Positions 19,285 through 28,596 are shown, counted from the stretch's first letter. The stretch is DNA of 64,000 nt from Saccharofermentans sp. (GCA_024403695.1 JAKSRI010000002.1:62001-126000), one strand, 5' to 3'. Numbers and translations: made by a program. The notes: generated by a model not told the origin, from the letters alone.

Positions 19285-21243
19285 ATGAAGAAAATAAAAT
19301 TGAAAATAGCTTCTGCTGTTATGTCCGCATGCATGATTATGTCATCTGGTTTTTTCACAGCGAAGATCGAGAAGAATGATACCGTAATCGCTGATGAATA
19401 TTGCGATGGTTGTAATAGCGTTGCAAGCGTTACACACGGAGTTAATGAAGAGAAAATCAACGGGTTCGTAACAAGATTATATGAAGTATGTCTTGGTCGT
19501 ACCCCTGATGCAGCTGGACTAAAGTCATGGGCTGATACATTGATTAATGATGAAGCAACAGGTATCTGTGTTGCTTATGGATTTGTATTCAGTAACGAGT
19601 TCCAAAGTAAGGAAATGTCTAATGAGGAATATGTAAAGTGCATGTATCGTGCCTTCCTTGGTCGTGATGCTGATGCAGATGGCCTCGCTGCTTGGACAAA
19701 GGCAATGGATGATGGTGCTAGCAGACAGCAGATTTTTAAGGGCTTTGCTATGTCTCCTGAGTTCAGCATGATTTGTGATGATTATGGTGTATTCAGAGGC
19801 GACTACTATATCGGGGTAGACGCTGTACAGGCTTCACAGGTTAACTTGTTCGTTAGACGTCTTTATGAGGATGTTCTCGGAAGAGAATGTGATTATAGTG
19901 GTCTTGAGGCGTGGAGCCTTGTTCTTATCAAGAAAGAGGCGACAGGAATTAAGACTGCAGAGGGCTTCTATAACTCAAGTGAATTTAAGGAGCGTAACCT
20001 TTGTAATAACTGCTATGTTGATTCTCTTTATCATTCTTTCCTTGGTAGAAATCCTAGTGATGATGAGAGAACAACTTGGACAGATGCTTTGGCGAAGAAT
20101 TCCAGAGCAAAGATATTTGAGGGATTTGCAGAGTCTACTGAGTTTACTAATATCTGTGAGAAGTATGGCATTGTCAGAGGAAATATCGAGAATAAGATAA
20201 AGGCTACTGATATTGATAAAGGAATATTTACTGATACTTCTACTCGTAATAATATCGACCTCGTTATCTGGGTTATTAATGCATATAACCAGAGATGGGG
20301 CTATAGATATGCATCCTACGGTAACGTAGATAATGGCAGACGTTATGCTGACTGTAGTGGTCTTATTAAGTCATATTTCTGGTATAACTTCGAAACAGGT
20401 GCAATGAAGCCTAATTCCAATGGATTTACTCAGGCTAGCTCAGAGGTTATGTGGGCTGAGGCGAAAGTAAAGGGTAATATGTCTACTATGCCAGACACAC
20501 CTGGTCTTGGTCTCTGGAGACCTGGCCACGTTGCAGTTTATATCGGAAATGGTTTGTTTGTAGATTCTGCGAATTCATCAATTGGAATGCGTATGAGCAC
20601 AATGCGTGCTATTGATTGGCAGGGATGGTTCGAGATTAAGGGCCTTACATATATTCGTGATGAGAAGATTCCTGAATTTGATTTCCGCGGATCAAATATC
20701 TACTTCGGTCAGTATGGCGGCGAAGTAATCAGCTGGACAATTGTTGATAAGAAGGATGATAATCTCTTGCTCGTTGCTAATAATGTTATTGATGTAGTTC
20801 CTTATGATGACGCAGAAAAGGATACAACATGGGACAGAAGTTCTTTGAGAACATGGCTTAATGATGAGTTCTATGAGAATGCATTTAATGATGGTGAGAA
20901 GTCATTGATTCAGACAACTACCTTGGAGCCTGAACGTAATACAAAGTATAACTACAGTGTAGGTTCTACAACTAAGGATAAGATCTATATCTTAAGTGCT
21001 GCTGATGCTGAGAAATATTTCAAAGAATATTCATCACTTAAGGTGTGCAATCCAACTGCATATGCATCTTCTAGAAGTGGTGGAGAAATAATTAGTAACT
21101 ATTGGTTAAGAACCCCTACTCAGAGTAATGTACATAATGCTTCTACAGTGGCTTCGCTGAAAGGAGATATTGATTATTCAGGAAATAAGGGCGAGGCGAC
21201 AAACGTTGGTGTTCGCCCTATGATGTGGATTAAAACTGCATAA
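19285..21243 (+). CDS. Exported four-DUF4214 / NlpC-P60-like / DUF6273 protein
   Basis: A 652-residue secreted protein. A signal peptide (MKKIKLKIASAVMSA onward) is followed by four repeats of the DUF4214 type, each with a pattern like VxxLYxxxLGR and a W about 15 residues on, covering residues ~45-310. Next is an NlpC/P60-like peptidase domain with nucleophile context YADCSGLIKS (Cys ~356) and the His in RPGHVAVYIGNGLF (~413), a fold that cuts peptidoglycan peptides. From ~470 the tail matches DUF6273 (WDRSSLRTWLNDEFY, IYILSAADAEKYF, YWLRTP, GVRPMMWI). ATG 19285 has a GAAGGAG site. An adhesin-like wall hydrolase is an inference. Confidence 0.85.
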   Translation: MKKIKLKIASAVMSACMIMSSGFFTAKIEKNDTVIADEYCDGCNSVASVTHGVNEEKINGFVTRLYEVCLGRTPDAAGLKSWADTLINDEATGICVAYGFVFSNEFQSKEMSNEEYVKCMYRAFLGRDADADGLAAWTKAMDDGASRQQIFKGFAMSPEFSMICDDYGVFRGDYYIGVDAVQASQVNLFVRRLYEDVLGRECDYSGLEAWSLVLIKKEATGIKTAEGFYNSSEFKERNLCNNCYVDSLYHSFLGRNPSDDERTTWTDALAKNSRAKIFEGFAESTEFTNICEKYGIVRGNIENKIKATDIDKGIFTDTSTRNNIDLVIWVINAYNQRWGYRYASYGNVDNGRRYADCSGLIKSYFWYNFETGAMKPNSNGFTQASSEVMWAEAKVKGNMSTMPDTPGLGLWRPGHVAVYIGNGLFVDSANSSIGMRMSTMRAIDWQGWFEIKGLTYIRDEKIPEFDFRGSNIYFGQYGGEVISWTIVDKKDDNLLLVANNVIDVVPYDDAEKDTTWDRSSLRTWLNDEFYENAFNDGEKSLIQTTTLEPERNTKYNYSVGSTTKDKIYILSAADAEKYFKEYSSLKVCNPTAYASSRSGGEIISNYWLRTPTQSNVHNASTVASLKGDIDYSGNKGEATNVGVRPMMWIKTA

Positions 21244-21250
21244 CTTAATT

Positions 21251-21280
21251 AAAGCGTTCCGGTAACTCGGAACGCTTTTT
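21251..21280 (+). terminator. Terminator after the DUF4214 gene
   Basis: AAAGCGTTCCG and CGGAACGCTTT form an eleven-pair stem around GTAACT, followed by T. Compact strong terminator whose T-run abuts the next promoter. Confidence 0.9.
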
Positions 21281-21307
21281 GATTGTTAAAAATTTTTAAT
21301 GTATACT
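21279..21307 (+). promoter_or_regulatory. Promoter of the solute-binding-like lipoprotein
   Basis: TTGATT at 21279-21284, a 17-base spacer and TATACT at 21302-21307. The -35 begins inside the preceding terminator's T-run. Confidence 0.7.
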
Positions 21308-21338
21308 GCAAGTGGATTAAGGAATAGAGGTATACATT

Positions 21339-23744
21339 ATGAGAAAATTTTTATCAGTGATTCTGTCACTAGTAATAGTGACAGGTTTATTTTTCGTTAC
21401 TTCATGTAGCAAGAAACAGCTGGCATTTAGTGATTGTAGTTGGTATTCTTCACAGACTTACGAACTTACGAGTCATCAGGAAGATTTTGTGACATTCCAG
21501 TACCCTGATGTAGCATGTGTATGTGGAGATAAGTTATATCTTTCCATGACGATTAATTACTTTGAACCACAGAAAATTGAAGCATTTGATAATGGTACTG
21601 GTACATTAACTTTTGATGATAATATTCAGGTTAATGAGCTTATGGAGTATGACGTAAATACTGGTGAATTGACGAATACGATTAAGTATCAGGAGATTAT
21701 TGAAGAATTTTATCCTGAGGTGTCTGATCTGGAGCTTATAACTATTTGTGGTATCGTTCCTCACGAGGATAATCTTTCTATATATCTCCAGCGAATAGGT
21801 GGATTTATGTCCTCTGAGGATAACGTTGATCGAATTACATATAATACAAAGACGGGGGAATTCTCTGATTGCGAGAAAGGTATTGTTACATTTGATTCCT
21901 TCTCTGGAGAAAGTCTTGAAAAAATTGTTAATGTTGATGGGAAGGATGTAGTGGTCGTTTACTGTGTAGCGAATGGTAATAATAGCTACAATATTAATGT
22001 CATTGATGGCACAAATGTAAAGACAATTATGTTAGGTGAAACCATAAATGAAAATATTTTCTCAATGGAAGATTTCATTGTTGATGGAAATAAATTGATT
22101 TGTATAGTGGACATCTCTGATATTGGTGGCTTTTACAAGGCGCTCATTGAGGTTGATATTAGTTCAGGAAAGGTTTCTTTCAGTGCTGATATGAAGAATC
22201 TGTCTTCTGTGGATAACACATATATTGTAAATGGTAATGAATCTTACAGTATTCGTTCAGAAGGTATCTACAAGTACAATACGGACAGTGATGAAATGGA
22301 GAAGTTGGTTGATTTTAATTTCTCCGATATTAATTTGTATAGTGCTGGGCATAGTTCTATTTTGTCATGTACTGATAACCGTATCGTGCTCCTGGAAAAT
22401 GAGAGACAGTCTCTTGGACTTTTTGATGGAATAACCAAGACAAAGATACATATTATTACAGCTTCAGATGAGAATCCTTATGAGGGTCGACAGAAACTTG
22501 TAGTAGCAAATATGGGAGATGACCTTGATTATGCAACTGCTGAGGCTATAAGCAGATTTAATAAAGAGAACAAAGAATACTATATTGAATTGCGCATGTA
22601 TTACGATGATGGTTCTTTGTCAGGTCTTTATGCTTTGACTGATGTATCAAATAGAGTAATGATTGACATTAAAAATGGAGATGCTCCAGATATTATTCTT
22701 AATGGCGCTTCTTATACTGAACTTAATTCTTCTGAGTATTTGGTGGATTTATCAACATACATTAATAGTGACAGTGATTTTGATCTTAGTGATTACTATG
22801 AAAATATAATTAGTGCAGCATCAACTGACGGCAAGTTATATCAGATTCCTGTGACTACTAATTTGTATGGAGTGAGATCATTGGTAGAGGAGAATGATGA
22901 TTATTCATTTTCTTATGGTGAGTTTGCAGAGTACAAAGATGTGGTTCTTAATGGGTTTGATCCGATATATGAAAGTGTTGGTTTTGATAAAAATAAATAT
23001 GTTAATGAGTTATTGGCATCTCATCTTTGTGATTACATTAATTATGAGTCAAATCAGGTCGATTTTAATAAGGACAGTTTTATAAATGCTATTAAGTATG
23101 TAAACGCTATGTACGATATGCCAGAGGATTATTCTCCTGAGGCTTTCTATTATGCTGAGCCGTTCCTGAGCCGTAATGAAGTATATTATGGCGAGATTCA
23201 TCCATTCGATTTCTATAGAACTATAGAGCATTTAGGAGAGGATATTCGAATTAACGGTACGCCATATGCTGAATCTTCAGCTAATAGAAATGCGTGCGTT
23301 CAGATTATTTCTTCAGTTGCTATTTCAGCAGATAGTGAAAATGCAGATGGTTCTTGGCAGTTTGTAAAAATGCTTTTATCTGACGAGATACAATCACTTG
23401 TTGATTTAAGATCTACACCTGTTAGTAAATCAGGATTAGATGCACATATTTCTAGAATGATTGAAGAAGCAGATTATGAGATACAGGTTGTAAATTACAC
23501 TATGTGTGGAAATAGCTACCCTGAAATGATAGATGATTGCACATTGGCTGAGATAGATGAGGAAGATATACAGTCTTTTAAATCAAATTACGCATCGGTA
23601 GATGTTATACACTCCAGTGATGCAGGTATTCTCCTAATTGTTGATGAAGAGCTAACTGCATACTTTGAAGGACAGAAGAGTCTTGATGAGGTAATCCCGA
23701 TAATTAACAATCGAGTATCAACGCTTATAAATGAACGAAGCTAA
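21339..23744 (+). CDS. Large lipoprotein with solute-binding-protein-like C-terminal half
   Basis: An 801-residue lipoprotein: lipobox FVTSC with Cys near residue 23. Residues ~40-370 are strand-rich with repeats of the type seen in beta-propeller proteins (for example LMEYDVNTGELT, LIEVDISSGKVS, IYKYNTDSDEMEKL). From ~385 the sequence resembles family 1 extracellular solute-binding proteins: LDYATAEAISRFNKENKEY, DIKNGDAPDIILNG, LVDLSTYI and DGKLYQIPVTTNLYGV. No transporter permease genes are nearby, so either a distant ABC permease partners it or it has a signalling or adhesive role. The family is frequent in gut Clostridia. Confidence 0.8.
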   Translation: MRKFLSVILSLVIVTGLFFVTSCSKKQLAFSDCSWYSSQTYELTSHQEDFVTFQYPDVACVCGDKLYLSMTINYFEPQKIEAFDNGTGTLTFDDNIQVNELMEYDVNTGELTNTIKYQEIIEEFYPEVSDLELITICGIVPHEDNLSIYLQRIGGFMSSEDNVDRITYNTKTGEFSDCEKGIVTFDSFSGESLEKIVNVDGKDVVVVYCVANGNNSYNINVIDGTNVKTIMLGETINENIFSMEDFIVDGNKLICIVDISDIGGFYKALIEVDISSGKVSFSADMKNLSSVDNTYIVNGNESYSIRSEGIYKYNTDSDEMEKLVDFNFSDINLYSAGHSSILSCTDNRIVLLENERQSLGLFDGITKTKIHIITASDENPYEGRQKLVVANMGDDLDYATAEAISRFNKENKEYYIELRMYYDDGSLSGLYALTDVSNRVMIDIKNGDAPDIILNGASYTELNSSEYLVDLSTYINSDSDFDLSDYYENIISAASTDGKLYQIPVTTNLYGVRSLVEENDDYSFSYGEFAEYKDVVLNGFDPIYESVGFDKNKYVNELLASHLCDYINYESNQVDFNKDSFINAIKYVNAMYDMPEDYSPEAFYYAEPFLSRNEVYYGEIHPFDFYRTIEHLGEDIRINGTPYAESSANRNACVQIISSVAISADSENADGSWQFVKMLLSDEIQSLVDLRSTPVSKSGLDAHISRMIEEADYEIQVVNYTMCGNSYPEMIDDCTLAEIDEEDIQSFKSNYASVDVIHSSDAGILLIVDEELTAYFEGQKSLDEVIPIINNRVSTLINERS

Positions 23745-23754
23745 TTAGACTATA

Positions 23755-23787
23755 AACTCAGCATCTTAATGGTGCTGAGTTTTTTTG
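23755..23787 (+). terminator. Terminator
   Basis: AACTCAGCA and TGCTGAGTT pair around a nine-base loop, followed by seven T. Ends the lipoprotein gene. Confidence 0.9.
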
Positions 23788-23901
23788 TCAGTTTAACTAT
23801 TGTAGAACTGTTATATTCGTTTATTTGAAACAGTTGTTATGTATCCAGTTAATTTATAAACTAATAAATAGGGTAGGTAATATTATTAAACTAGGTGGTT
23901 T

Positions 23902-24414
23902 ATGAATTATATTGATGCTGCAAACTATTGGAGTAAGAAGATAACCAATATTGCGCCTGCTGAATTGATTCAGAAAGTAATAGATAATATTCTTTCTTCA
24001 TATCGTCATTGTACAATGGCTACTTCTTCGGATAAGGGCGTTGATGCTACTCCAGTTCACTATATCTATCACGATGGTTTTATCTATATTTTCTCCGAAG
24101 GTGGAGAGAAGTTTTTACACCTGGAAAACAACAAGAATGTATGTGTTTCAGTTTTTAATCACGATGGTGATTTTGGAAATATTCATTCTGTACAGGTTTA
24201 TGGAACTGTCTCATTGGTTGAAGTGCTTAGCGATGAATACATGAAGGTTGTCGATAATTCCGTATATAAGCTTAATAAGGCTTATCTGGAGAAACGTGCA
24301 GCCAGCGGAGAACCGTTGTATCTTCTTAAAATTAAAGCGAATAGATACAAGGTAACTGATTCTGATATTAAAAAAGAAGGCTATGACATAAATCAAACTT
24401 GGGAGGTTGAATAA
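23902..24414 (+). CDS. Pyridoxamine-5'-phosphate-oxidase-like flavin split-barrel protein
   Basis: A 170-residue FMN-binding split-barrel protein. Typical pattern: CTMATSSDKGVDATPVHYIYHDGFIYIFSEGGEKFLHLENN with the Lys and Phe contacts to the flavin phosphate, then NVCVSVF and HSVQVYGTVSLVE. The family contains oxidases and F420- or FMN-dependent reductases of small substrates; specificity is not readable. It has a TAGGTGG site and its stop codon abuts the start of the next gene, so the two are translated together. Confidence 0.85.
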   Translation: MNYIDAANYWSKKITNIAPAELIQKVIDNILSSYRHCTMATSSDKGVDATPVHYIYHDGFIYIFSEGGEKFLHLENNKNVCVSVFNHDGDFGNIHSVQVYGTVSLVEVLSDEYMKVVDNSVYKLNKAYLEKRAASGEPLYLLKIKANRYKVTDSDIKKEGYDINQTWEVE

Positions 24415-25188
24415 ATGATTCCATTATTAATCACATTAATTATTGCTCTTGCATTAAGCTCAATCGGTTTTAAAAACTATGTATGGTTCATTTCCATTGG
24501 CTATGGATTTGCTGTGGCTGGATGTGGTGTGTACGCTTGTATCTATGAAGCATGGCTTCTCGGTATCATCCTTATCATCTATGGATTAAGACTTTCTGGA
24601 TATCTTGTATATCGCGAGATTGCTACAACATATAATAAGAAGATGAAGGGTGAGATTAAGGACGGTAAGACAGTTCCAATGGGCGTTAAAATAGCTATCT
24701 GGGTTACTGTATCTTTGCAGTATATGTGCATGGTTTCACCGGTTACATTTAGAGTTGTAGAAGATCTTACGCAGAGTGATGTATGCGCAGTAGTTGGTTT
24801 TATTATTTGCGTAATTGGTCTTGCTATCGAGAGTGTAGCTGATGTGCAGAAGCAGATGGCAAAGAAAAAGAATCCTAAGAGGTTTGTAGATTCTGGACTT
24901 TTTAAGATTGTTCGTTGCCCTAACTATTTTGGTGAGATGCTTTTCTGGACAGGAATTCTTGTTAGTGGATTTACAGTTTGCTCAAATGTAGGTGAGTGGA
25001 TTGTAGCTATTTTGGGATATATTCTTATTATCTATACAATGTTCTCAGGTGCTAGAAGACTCGAAGTTAGACAGAACAAAGTTTATAAGGATGATCCTGA
25101 GTATCAGAAGTACCATGACACAACGCCTATTATGCTCCCATTAGTTCCTCTGTATTCAGTGGAGAAACATACTTGGCTTAAGGCATAA
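24415..25188 (+). CDS. DUF1295 / steroid-reductase-like membrane protein
   Basis: A 257-residue protein with about six membrane helices. The C-terminal part LFKIVRCPNYFGEMLFWTGIL with later DDPEYQKYH is typical of DUF1295 proteins, related to steroid 5-alpha reductases and isoprenylcysteine methyltransferases, where the Arg-x-Pro-x-Tyr-x-x-Glu pattern belongs to the cofactor site. Start directly follows the flavin-barrel stop codon, hinting that the two form a redox pair. Substrate unknown. Confidence 0.82.
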   Translation: MIPLLITLIIALALSSIGFKNYVWFISIGYGFAVAGCGVYACIYEAWLLGIILIIYGLRLSGYLVYREIATTYNKKMKGEIKDGKTVPMGVKIAIWVTVSLQYMCMVSPVTFRVVEDLTQSDVCAVVGFIICVIGLAIESVADVQKQMAKKKNPKRFVDSGLFKIVRCPNYFGEMLFWTGILVSGFTVCSNVGEWIVAILGYILIIYTMFSGARRLEVRQNKVYKDDPEYQKYHDTTPIMLPLVPLYSVEKHTWLKA

Positions 25189-25203
25189 GTACTATACAAA
25201 AAC

Positions 25204-25233
25204 AAAGCTCTGACGATATCGTCAGAGCTTTTT
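25204..25233. terminator. Bidirectional terminator
   Basis: AAAGCTCTGACGA and TCGTCAGAGCTTT form a 13-pair stem flanked by A on the left and T on the right, so it can end both the rightward DUF1295 gene and the leftward barnase-barstar pair. Confidence 0.9.
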
Positions 25234-25236
25234 AAA

Positions 25237-25530
25237 TTAACAAAACTTTACTTGTATGAATGTCGCATCAGATGTTTGAGTTGATTCGGAAGCTACTCGG
25301 CTAAATATCTTCTTTATTCCTCTAACGTAGCTCATAAGTTCCTCAGGAACACTTTCCGTGCCGAGGAGGGTTATTTCGACACGTTCCCTGATAAACATAG
25401 TAGAAACGCAGTCATATAAAGCATCAAGATTACGTCCGTAGTAGTCAGGAAGAGGAAGGGAACTAACAAGGATATCCTGGATGGCATCCTTGGATGTGAC
25501 GCCAGATAAATTAATTGTAATTCTTTCCAT
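25237..25530 (-). CDS. Barstar-family ribonuclease inhibitor
   Basis: A 97-residue barstar homologue. The family core is clear: an N-terminal strand (ERITINLSGV), then LPDYYGRNLDALYDCVST, matching the barstar helix that fills the barnase active site with Tyr and Asp, and a later VEITLLGTE strand. It lies two bases after the barnase gene in the same direction, the expected order for toxin and immunity. Confidence 0.9.
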   Translation of the reverse strand: MERITINLSGVTSKDAIQDILVSSLPLPDYYGRNLDALYDCVSTMFIRERVEITLLGTESVPEELMSYVRGIKKIFSRVASESTQTSDATFIQVKFC

Positions 25531-25532
25531 AA

Positions 25533-26141
25533 TTATTCCTCACCGTAAAGTAATGTGAAAGATTCGTAGTGATCTGAAGTGTAATAGATAAGACCGTCGT
25601 TAGAGAAGATGATTCTCTTGGCGCCTCTGGACTTAGCACCCAAAGTATCTATGTCGCACTCATGGTACTCACGACCCTTCTTCTCAGGGAGCAGACCCTC
25701 ATAGTTTCCGAAATAATCTCCGCCAATGCACATGCCTGGTGCGTAAGGCTCCAGAGAACCGCCTTCCCAGCCGAGCTTTTGTGCCTCTTTCTTGGTCATA
25801 AAGTTAGATGGGAGCTCGCCATAGGTGTAGATATAGAGGGCAACATCATCCTTCTTGGTGTAAACGCCATCCTTGTCAATTAAGTCTGCCTCAGTTTCCT
25901 TGGTTGTCTCGGATGCTTTAGTTGTCTCAGTAGTGGCCTCAGGCGTTGTTTCTGTAGCTTTGGTGCTTGTTGTAGTTACTACTTCTTCTGTTGTAGTTTC
26001 AATATCGACATCATGTGTCTCATCAACTCCTGTATCATTGCCAAGATTCATAAGGAATCCAATTAACGCAATAATTACAAAAATAGCAATTACTATGTTT
26101 TTAGGTGTCAAATATTTCTTGAAAGAATCGTTCTTGGCCAT
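25533..26141 (-). CDS. Membrane-anchored barnase-type ribonuclease
   Basis: A 202-residue protein. Residues ~15-34 are one hydrophobic helix, ~36-86 a Thr/Glu-rich stalk, and ~92-202 a barnase-like guanyl-specific ribonuclease. All catalytic positions of barnase are kept: Lys117 in MTKKEAQKLGW, Glu161 in YHECDID, Arg176 in AKRIIFS and His191 in YTSDHYESF. Barnase itself is secreted freely; here an uncleaved signal-anchor and stalk would hold it outside the membrane. Cotranscribed with a barstar gene. A role in defence, competition or RNA scavenging is inference. Confidence 0.92.
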   Translation of the reverse strand: MAKNDSFKKYLTPKNIVIAIFVIIALIGFLMNLGNDTGVDETHDVDIETTTEEVVTTTSTKATETTPEATTETTKASETTKETEADLIDKDGVYTKKDDVALYIYTYGELPSNFMTKKEAQKLGWEGGSLEPYAPGMCIGGDYFGNYEGLLPEKKGREYHECDIDTLGAKSRGAKRIIFSNDGLIYYTSDHYESFTLLYGEE

Positions 26142-26192
26142 ATAAGAACTCCTTTTTAGTTGTTTATTTATATAATAGCATACAATTATACA

Positions 26193-26221
26193 TTGACTTT
26201 AGCGCACAAAAGTGGTTTTAT
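26193..26221 (+). promoter_or_regulatory. trp operon promoter
   Basis: TTGACT at 26193-26198, a 17-base spacer and TTTTAT at 26216-26221; transcription would begin near 26228, before stem I of the T-box. Confidence 0.6.
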
Positions 26222-26239
26222 ATTACCTAGTTAAACCGT

Positions 26240-26501
26240 TGAAGCGGAGATAAAGGTAGTTACGACTTCACAGAGAGCCTGCGATGATGAGAATCAGGTA
26301 AGACACGGATTATCAAATGGACCGCTGAGGGCGCAGTCAAATGTATGAGATACAGAGTATTCTGCGACGTATGGCACACGTTAGGAGGCCGGGATATGTT
26401 AGTATCCGACGAGCGCATGAACAATAGTTCATGAATCAAGGTGGCACCGCGAATAGTTTATTCGTCCTTGACAGATAATATATTCTGTCGAGGACTTTTT
26501 T
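26240..26501 (+). promoter_or_regulatory. T-box leader, Trp specifier
   Basis: A complete tRNA-sensing T-box. Stem I starts with AGCGG (about 26243), the conserved AGAGAG follows in the ascending arm, and the specifier loop reads TCAA-A-TGG-A with TGG (Trp) at 26318-26320, followed by CCGCT, which closes the stem with AGCGG. The T-box sequence AAGGTGGCACCGCG is at 26438-26451. The terminator is GTCCTTGACAGA with TCTGTCGAGGAC (26464-26495) plus six T. Uncharged tRNA-Trp should favour readthrough into trpE. Confidence 0.95.
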
Positions 26502-26533
26502 ATTGCAATAAGCCTCGACAACAGGAGGCAAAT

Positions 26534-28018
26534 ATGAATATCTTACCTTCAATTGAACAGGTAAAGGAGATTAAGGCATCTGGTGAGTACAAGGTTCTCC
26601 CAGTAAGTGCTGAAATTTTATCTGATTTCATTACACCAATCGAAGTGGTTAAAAAGCTTAAAAAAGCTTCTAAGCATTGTTATATGCTGGAGTCTGCACA
26701 GGCTAATGAGAAGTGGGGACGTTATACATTTCTCGGATATAATCCAAAGATGGATTTAACATGTCATAACGGTAATATGATTATCGATTATGGTAATGAT
26801 AAGAAGGAATCTTTCCGAACAGATAATCCATCTCAGGTAATTAGAGATATTCTTAAGGAGTATAAGAGCCCAAAGTTTGATTATCTCCCTTCATTTACTG
26901 GTGGTTTTGTAGGATATTTTTCTTATGATTATCTTGCTTATTCTGAACCAACAGTTAAGCGTGATGTAGAAGATCCAGAGATTTTTAAGGATGTTGATCT
27001 TATGCTCTTCGATACTGTTATTGCTTTCGATAACCTTAAGCAGAAGATAGTTCTCATGGTTAATATTAAGCTTGAAGCTGATGTTGAGGCTGAGTATACA
27101 AGAGCTAGAGCAGAACTCGCAAGTTTGGCAAGCCTTCTTAAATATGGTGAGAAGGTTGTAGAACGAGGAGGTAAACTTCTCGGTGAAGTTACACCTCTTA
27201 TGGATAAAGAGCAGTATTGTGGCATTGTAGAGAAGGCAAAGCATCATATTAAAGAGGGTGACATTTTCCAGATTGTTCTTTCTAATAGACTTTCTGCACC
27301 TTATGAAGGAAGCCTTCTTAATGCTTACAGAGTTCTTAGAACAATCAATCCATCTCCTTATATGTTTTATTTCGCTGGTACAGATGTGGAGGTTGCAGGC
27401 GCTTCTCCTGAGACTTTGGTAAAGCTCGAGAATGGTGTTCTGCATACTTTCCCTCTTGCTGGTACAAGACCAAGAGGAAAGACAGAAGAAGAAGATAAGG
27501 CGCTTGAAAAGGAACTTCTTGCTGATGAGAAGGAACTCGCTGAGCACAATATGCTTGTTGACCTTGGACGTAATGATCTCGGTAAAATTTCTAAGTTTGG
27601 TACAGTTGAAGTTGAGAAACTTAGATGCATTGAGCGTTATTCACATGTAATGCATATTGGTTCCACAGTAAGAGGTGAGATCCGTGAAGATAAGGACGCA
27701 CTTGATGCTATCGAGGCTGTACTTCCAGCAGGAACACTATCAGGTGCACCTAAGATTAGAGCATGTCAGCTTATCGGTGAACTCGAGAATAATAAACGTG
27801 GTATTTATGGTGGCGCTATCGGTTATGTTGATTTTACAGGAAATATGGATACTTGTATCGCAATTAGAATAGCCTACAAGAAGAATGGCAAGGTATTCGT
27901 AAGAAGTGGCGCTGGAATTGTAGCTGATTCCGTTCCAGAAAAGGAATTTCAGGAGTGTATTAATAAGGCTAAGGCAGTAGTAAGAGCACTCGAGATTGCA
28001 GGGGAGGATGACTTATGA
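26534..28018 (+). CDS. trpE: Anthranilate synthase component I
   Basis: A 494-residue chorismate-using subunit of anthranilate synthase. Visible marks include CYMLESAQANEKWGRY (the Leu-Glu-Ser region that binds inhibitory Trp), AGASPETLVKLENG, FPLAGTRPRGKT, LVDLGRNDLG and YGGAIGYVDFTG. ATG 26534 follows AGGAGG; a longer reading frame runs back into the T-box terminator and cannot be coding. First gene of a complete trp operon; overlaps trpG by four bases. Confidence 0.96.
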   Translation: MNILPSIEQVKEIKASGEYKVLPVSAEILSDFITPIEVVKKLKKASKHCYMLESAQANEKWGRYTFLGYNPKMDLTCHNGNMIIDYGNDKKESFRTDNPSQVIRDILKEYKSPKFDYLPSFTGGFVGYFSYDYLAYSEPTVKRDVEDPEIFKDVDLMLFDTVIAFDNLKQKIVLMVNIKLEADVEAEYTRARAELASLASLLKYGEKVVERGGKLLGEVTPLMDKEQYCGIVEKAKHHIKEGDIFQIVLSNRLSAPYEGSLLNAYRVLRTINPSPYMFYFAGTDVEVAGASPETLVKLENGVLHTFPLAGTRPRGKTEEEDKALEKELLADEKELAEHNMLVDLGRNDLGKISKFGTVEVEKLRCIERYSHVMHIGSTVRGEIREDKDALDAIEAVLPAGTLSGAPKIRACQLIGELENNKRGIYGGAIGYVDFTGNMDTCIAIRIAYKKNGKVFVRSGAGIVADSVPEKEFQECINKAKAVVRALEIAGEDDL

Positions 28019-28578
28019 TTTTACTTATAGATAACTATGATAGCTTCTCCTATAACCTTTATCAGTATATTGGTGAGATTAACCCTGATATTAAGGTTAT
28101 CCGTAACGATGAGATGACAGTGGAGGAGATAAAGGCACTTAATCCAGAGCGAATTATTCTTAGTCCAGGTCCAGGAAGACCAGAAGATGCAGGTGTTATT
28201 TGTGAAGTTGCTAGAACACTTGGCAAAGATATTCCTACTCTTGGTGTTTGTCTTGGCCATCAGGCTATTTGTTCCGCTTTCGGAGGCGTTGTTACTTATG
28301 CTGGTGAACTTATGCATGGTAAACAGTCCATTGTAAATGTGGATACAGAGTGCAAGCTGTTCCAGGGACTTGATAAGAAGGTACCTGTTGCACGATATCA
28401 CTCACTGGCAGCAGAGGCTGATACACTTCCTGATTGCCTTAAGGTTACAGCTGCAACTGAAGACGGTCAGATAATGGCGGTTCAGCACAAGGAATATCCT
28501 ATCTATGGTGTACAGTTCCATCCGGAATCAATTCTTACACCAGATGGCAAAGTAATGTTAAATAATTTTTTGAAATAA
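28015..28578 (+). CDS. trpG: Anthranilate synthase component II (glutamine amidotransferase)
   Basis: A 187-residue class I amidotransferase that feeds ammonia to TrpE. The oxyanion segment LSPGPGRPEDAG, the nucleophile loop LGVCLGHQAI (Cys) and the His-Glu dyad QFHPESI are complete. Starts in the ATGA overlap with trpE, implying coupled translation. Not fused to trpD, unlike in some enterobacteria. Confidence 0.96.
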   Translation: MILLIDNYDSFSYNLYQYIGEINPDIKVIRNDEMTVEEIKALNPERIILSPGPGRPEDAGVICEVARTLGKDIPTLGVCLGHQAICSAFGGVVTYAGELMHGKQSIVNVDTECKLFQGLDKKVPVARYHSLAAEADTLPDCLKVTAATEDGQIMAVQHKEYPIYGVQFHPESILTPDGKVMLNNFLK

Positions 28579-28596
28579 TATTGGAGGGCAAAACAA

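Noticed and set aside
26441..26533. N-terminal extension of trpE
   Set aside because: The frame begins inside the T-box core and runs through its terminator; ATG 26534 has a proper ribosome site and matches the family start.
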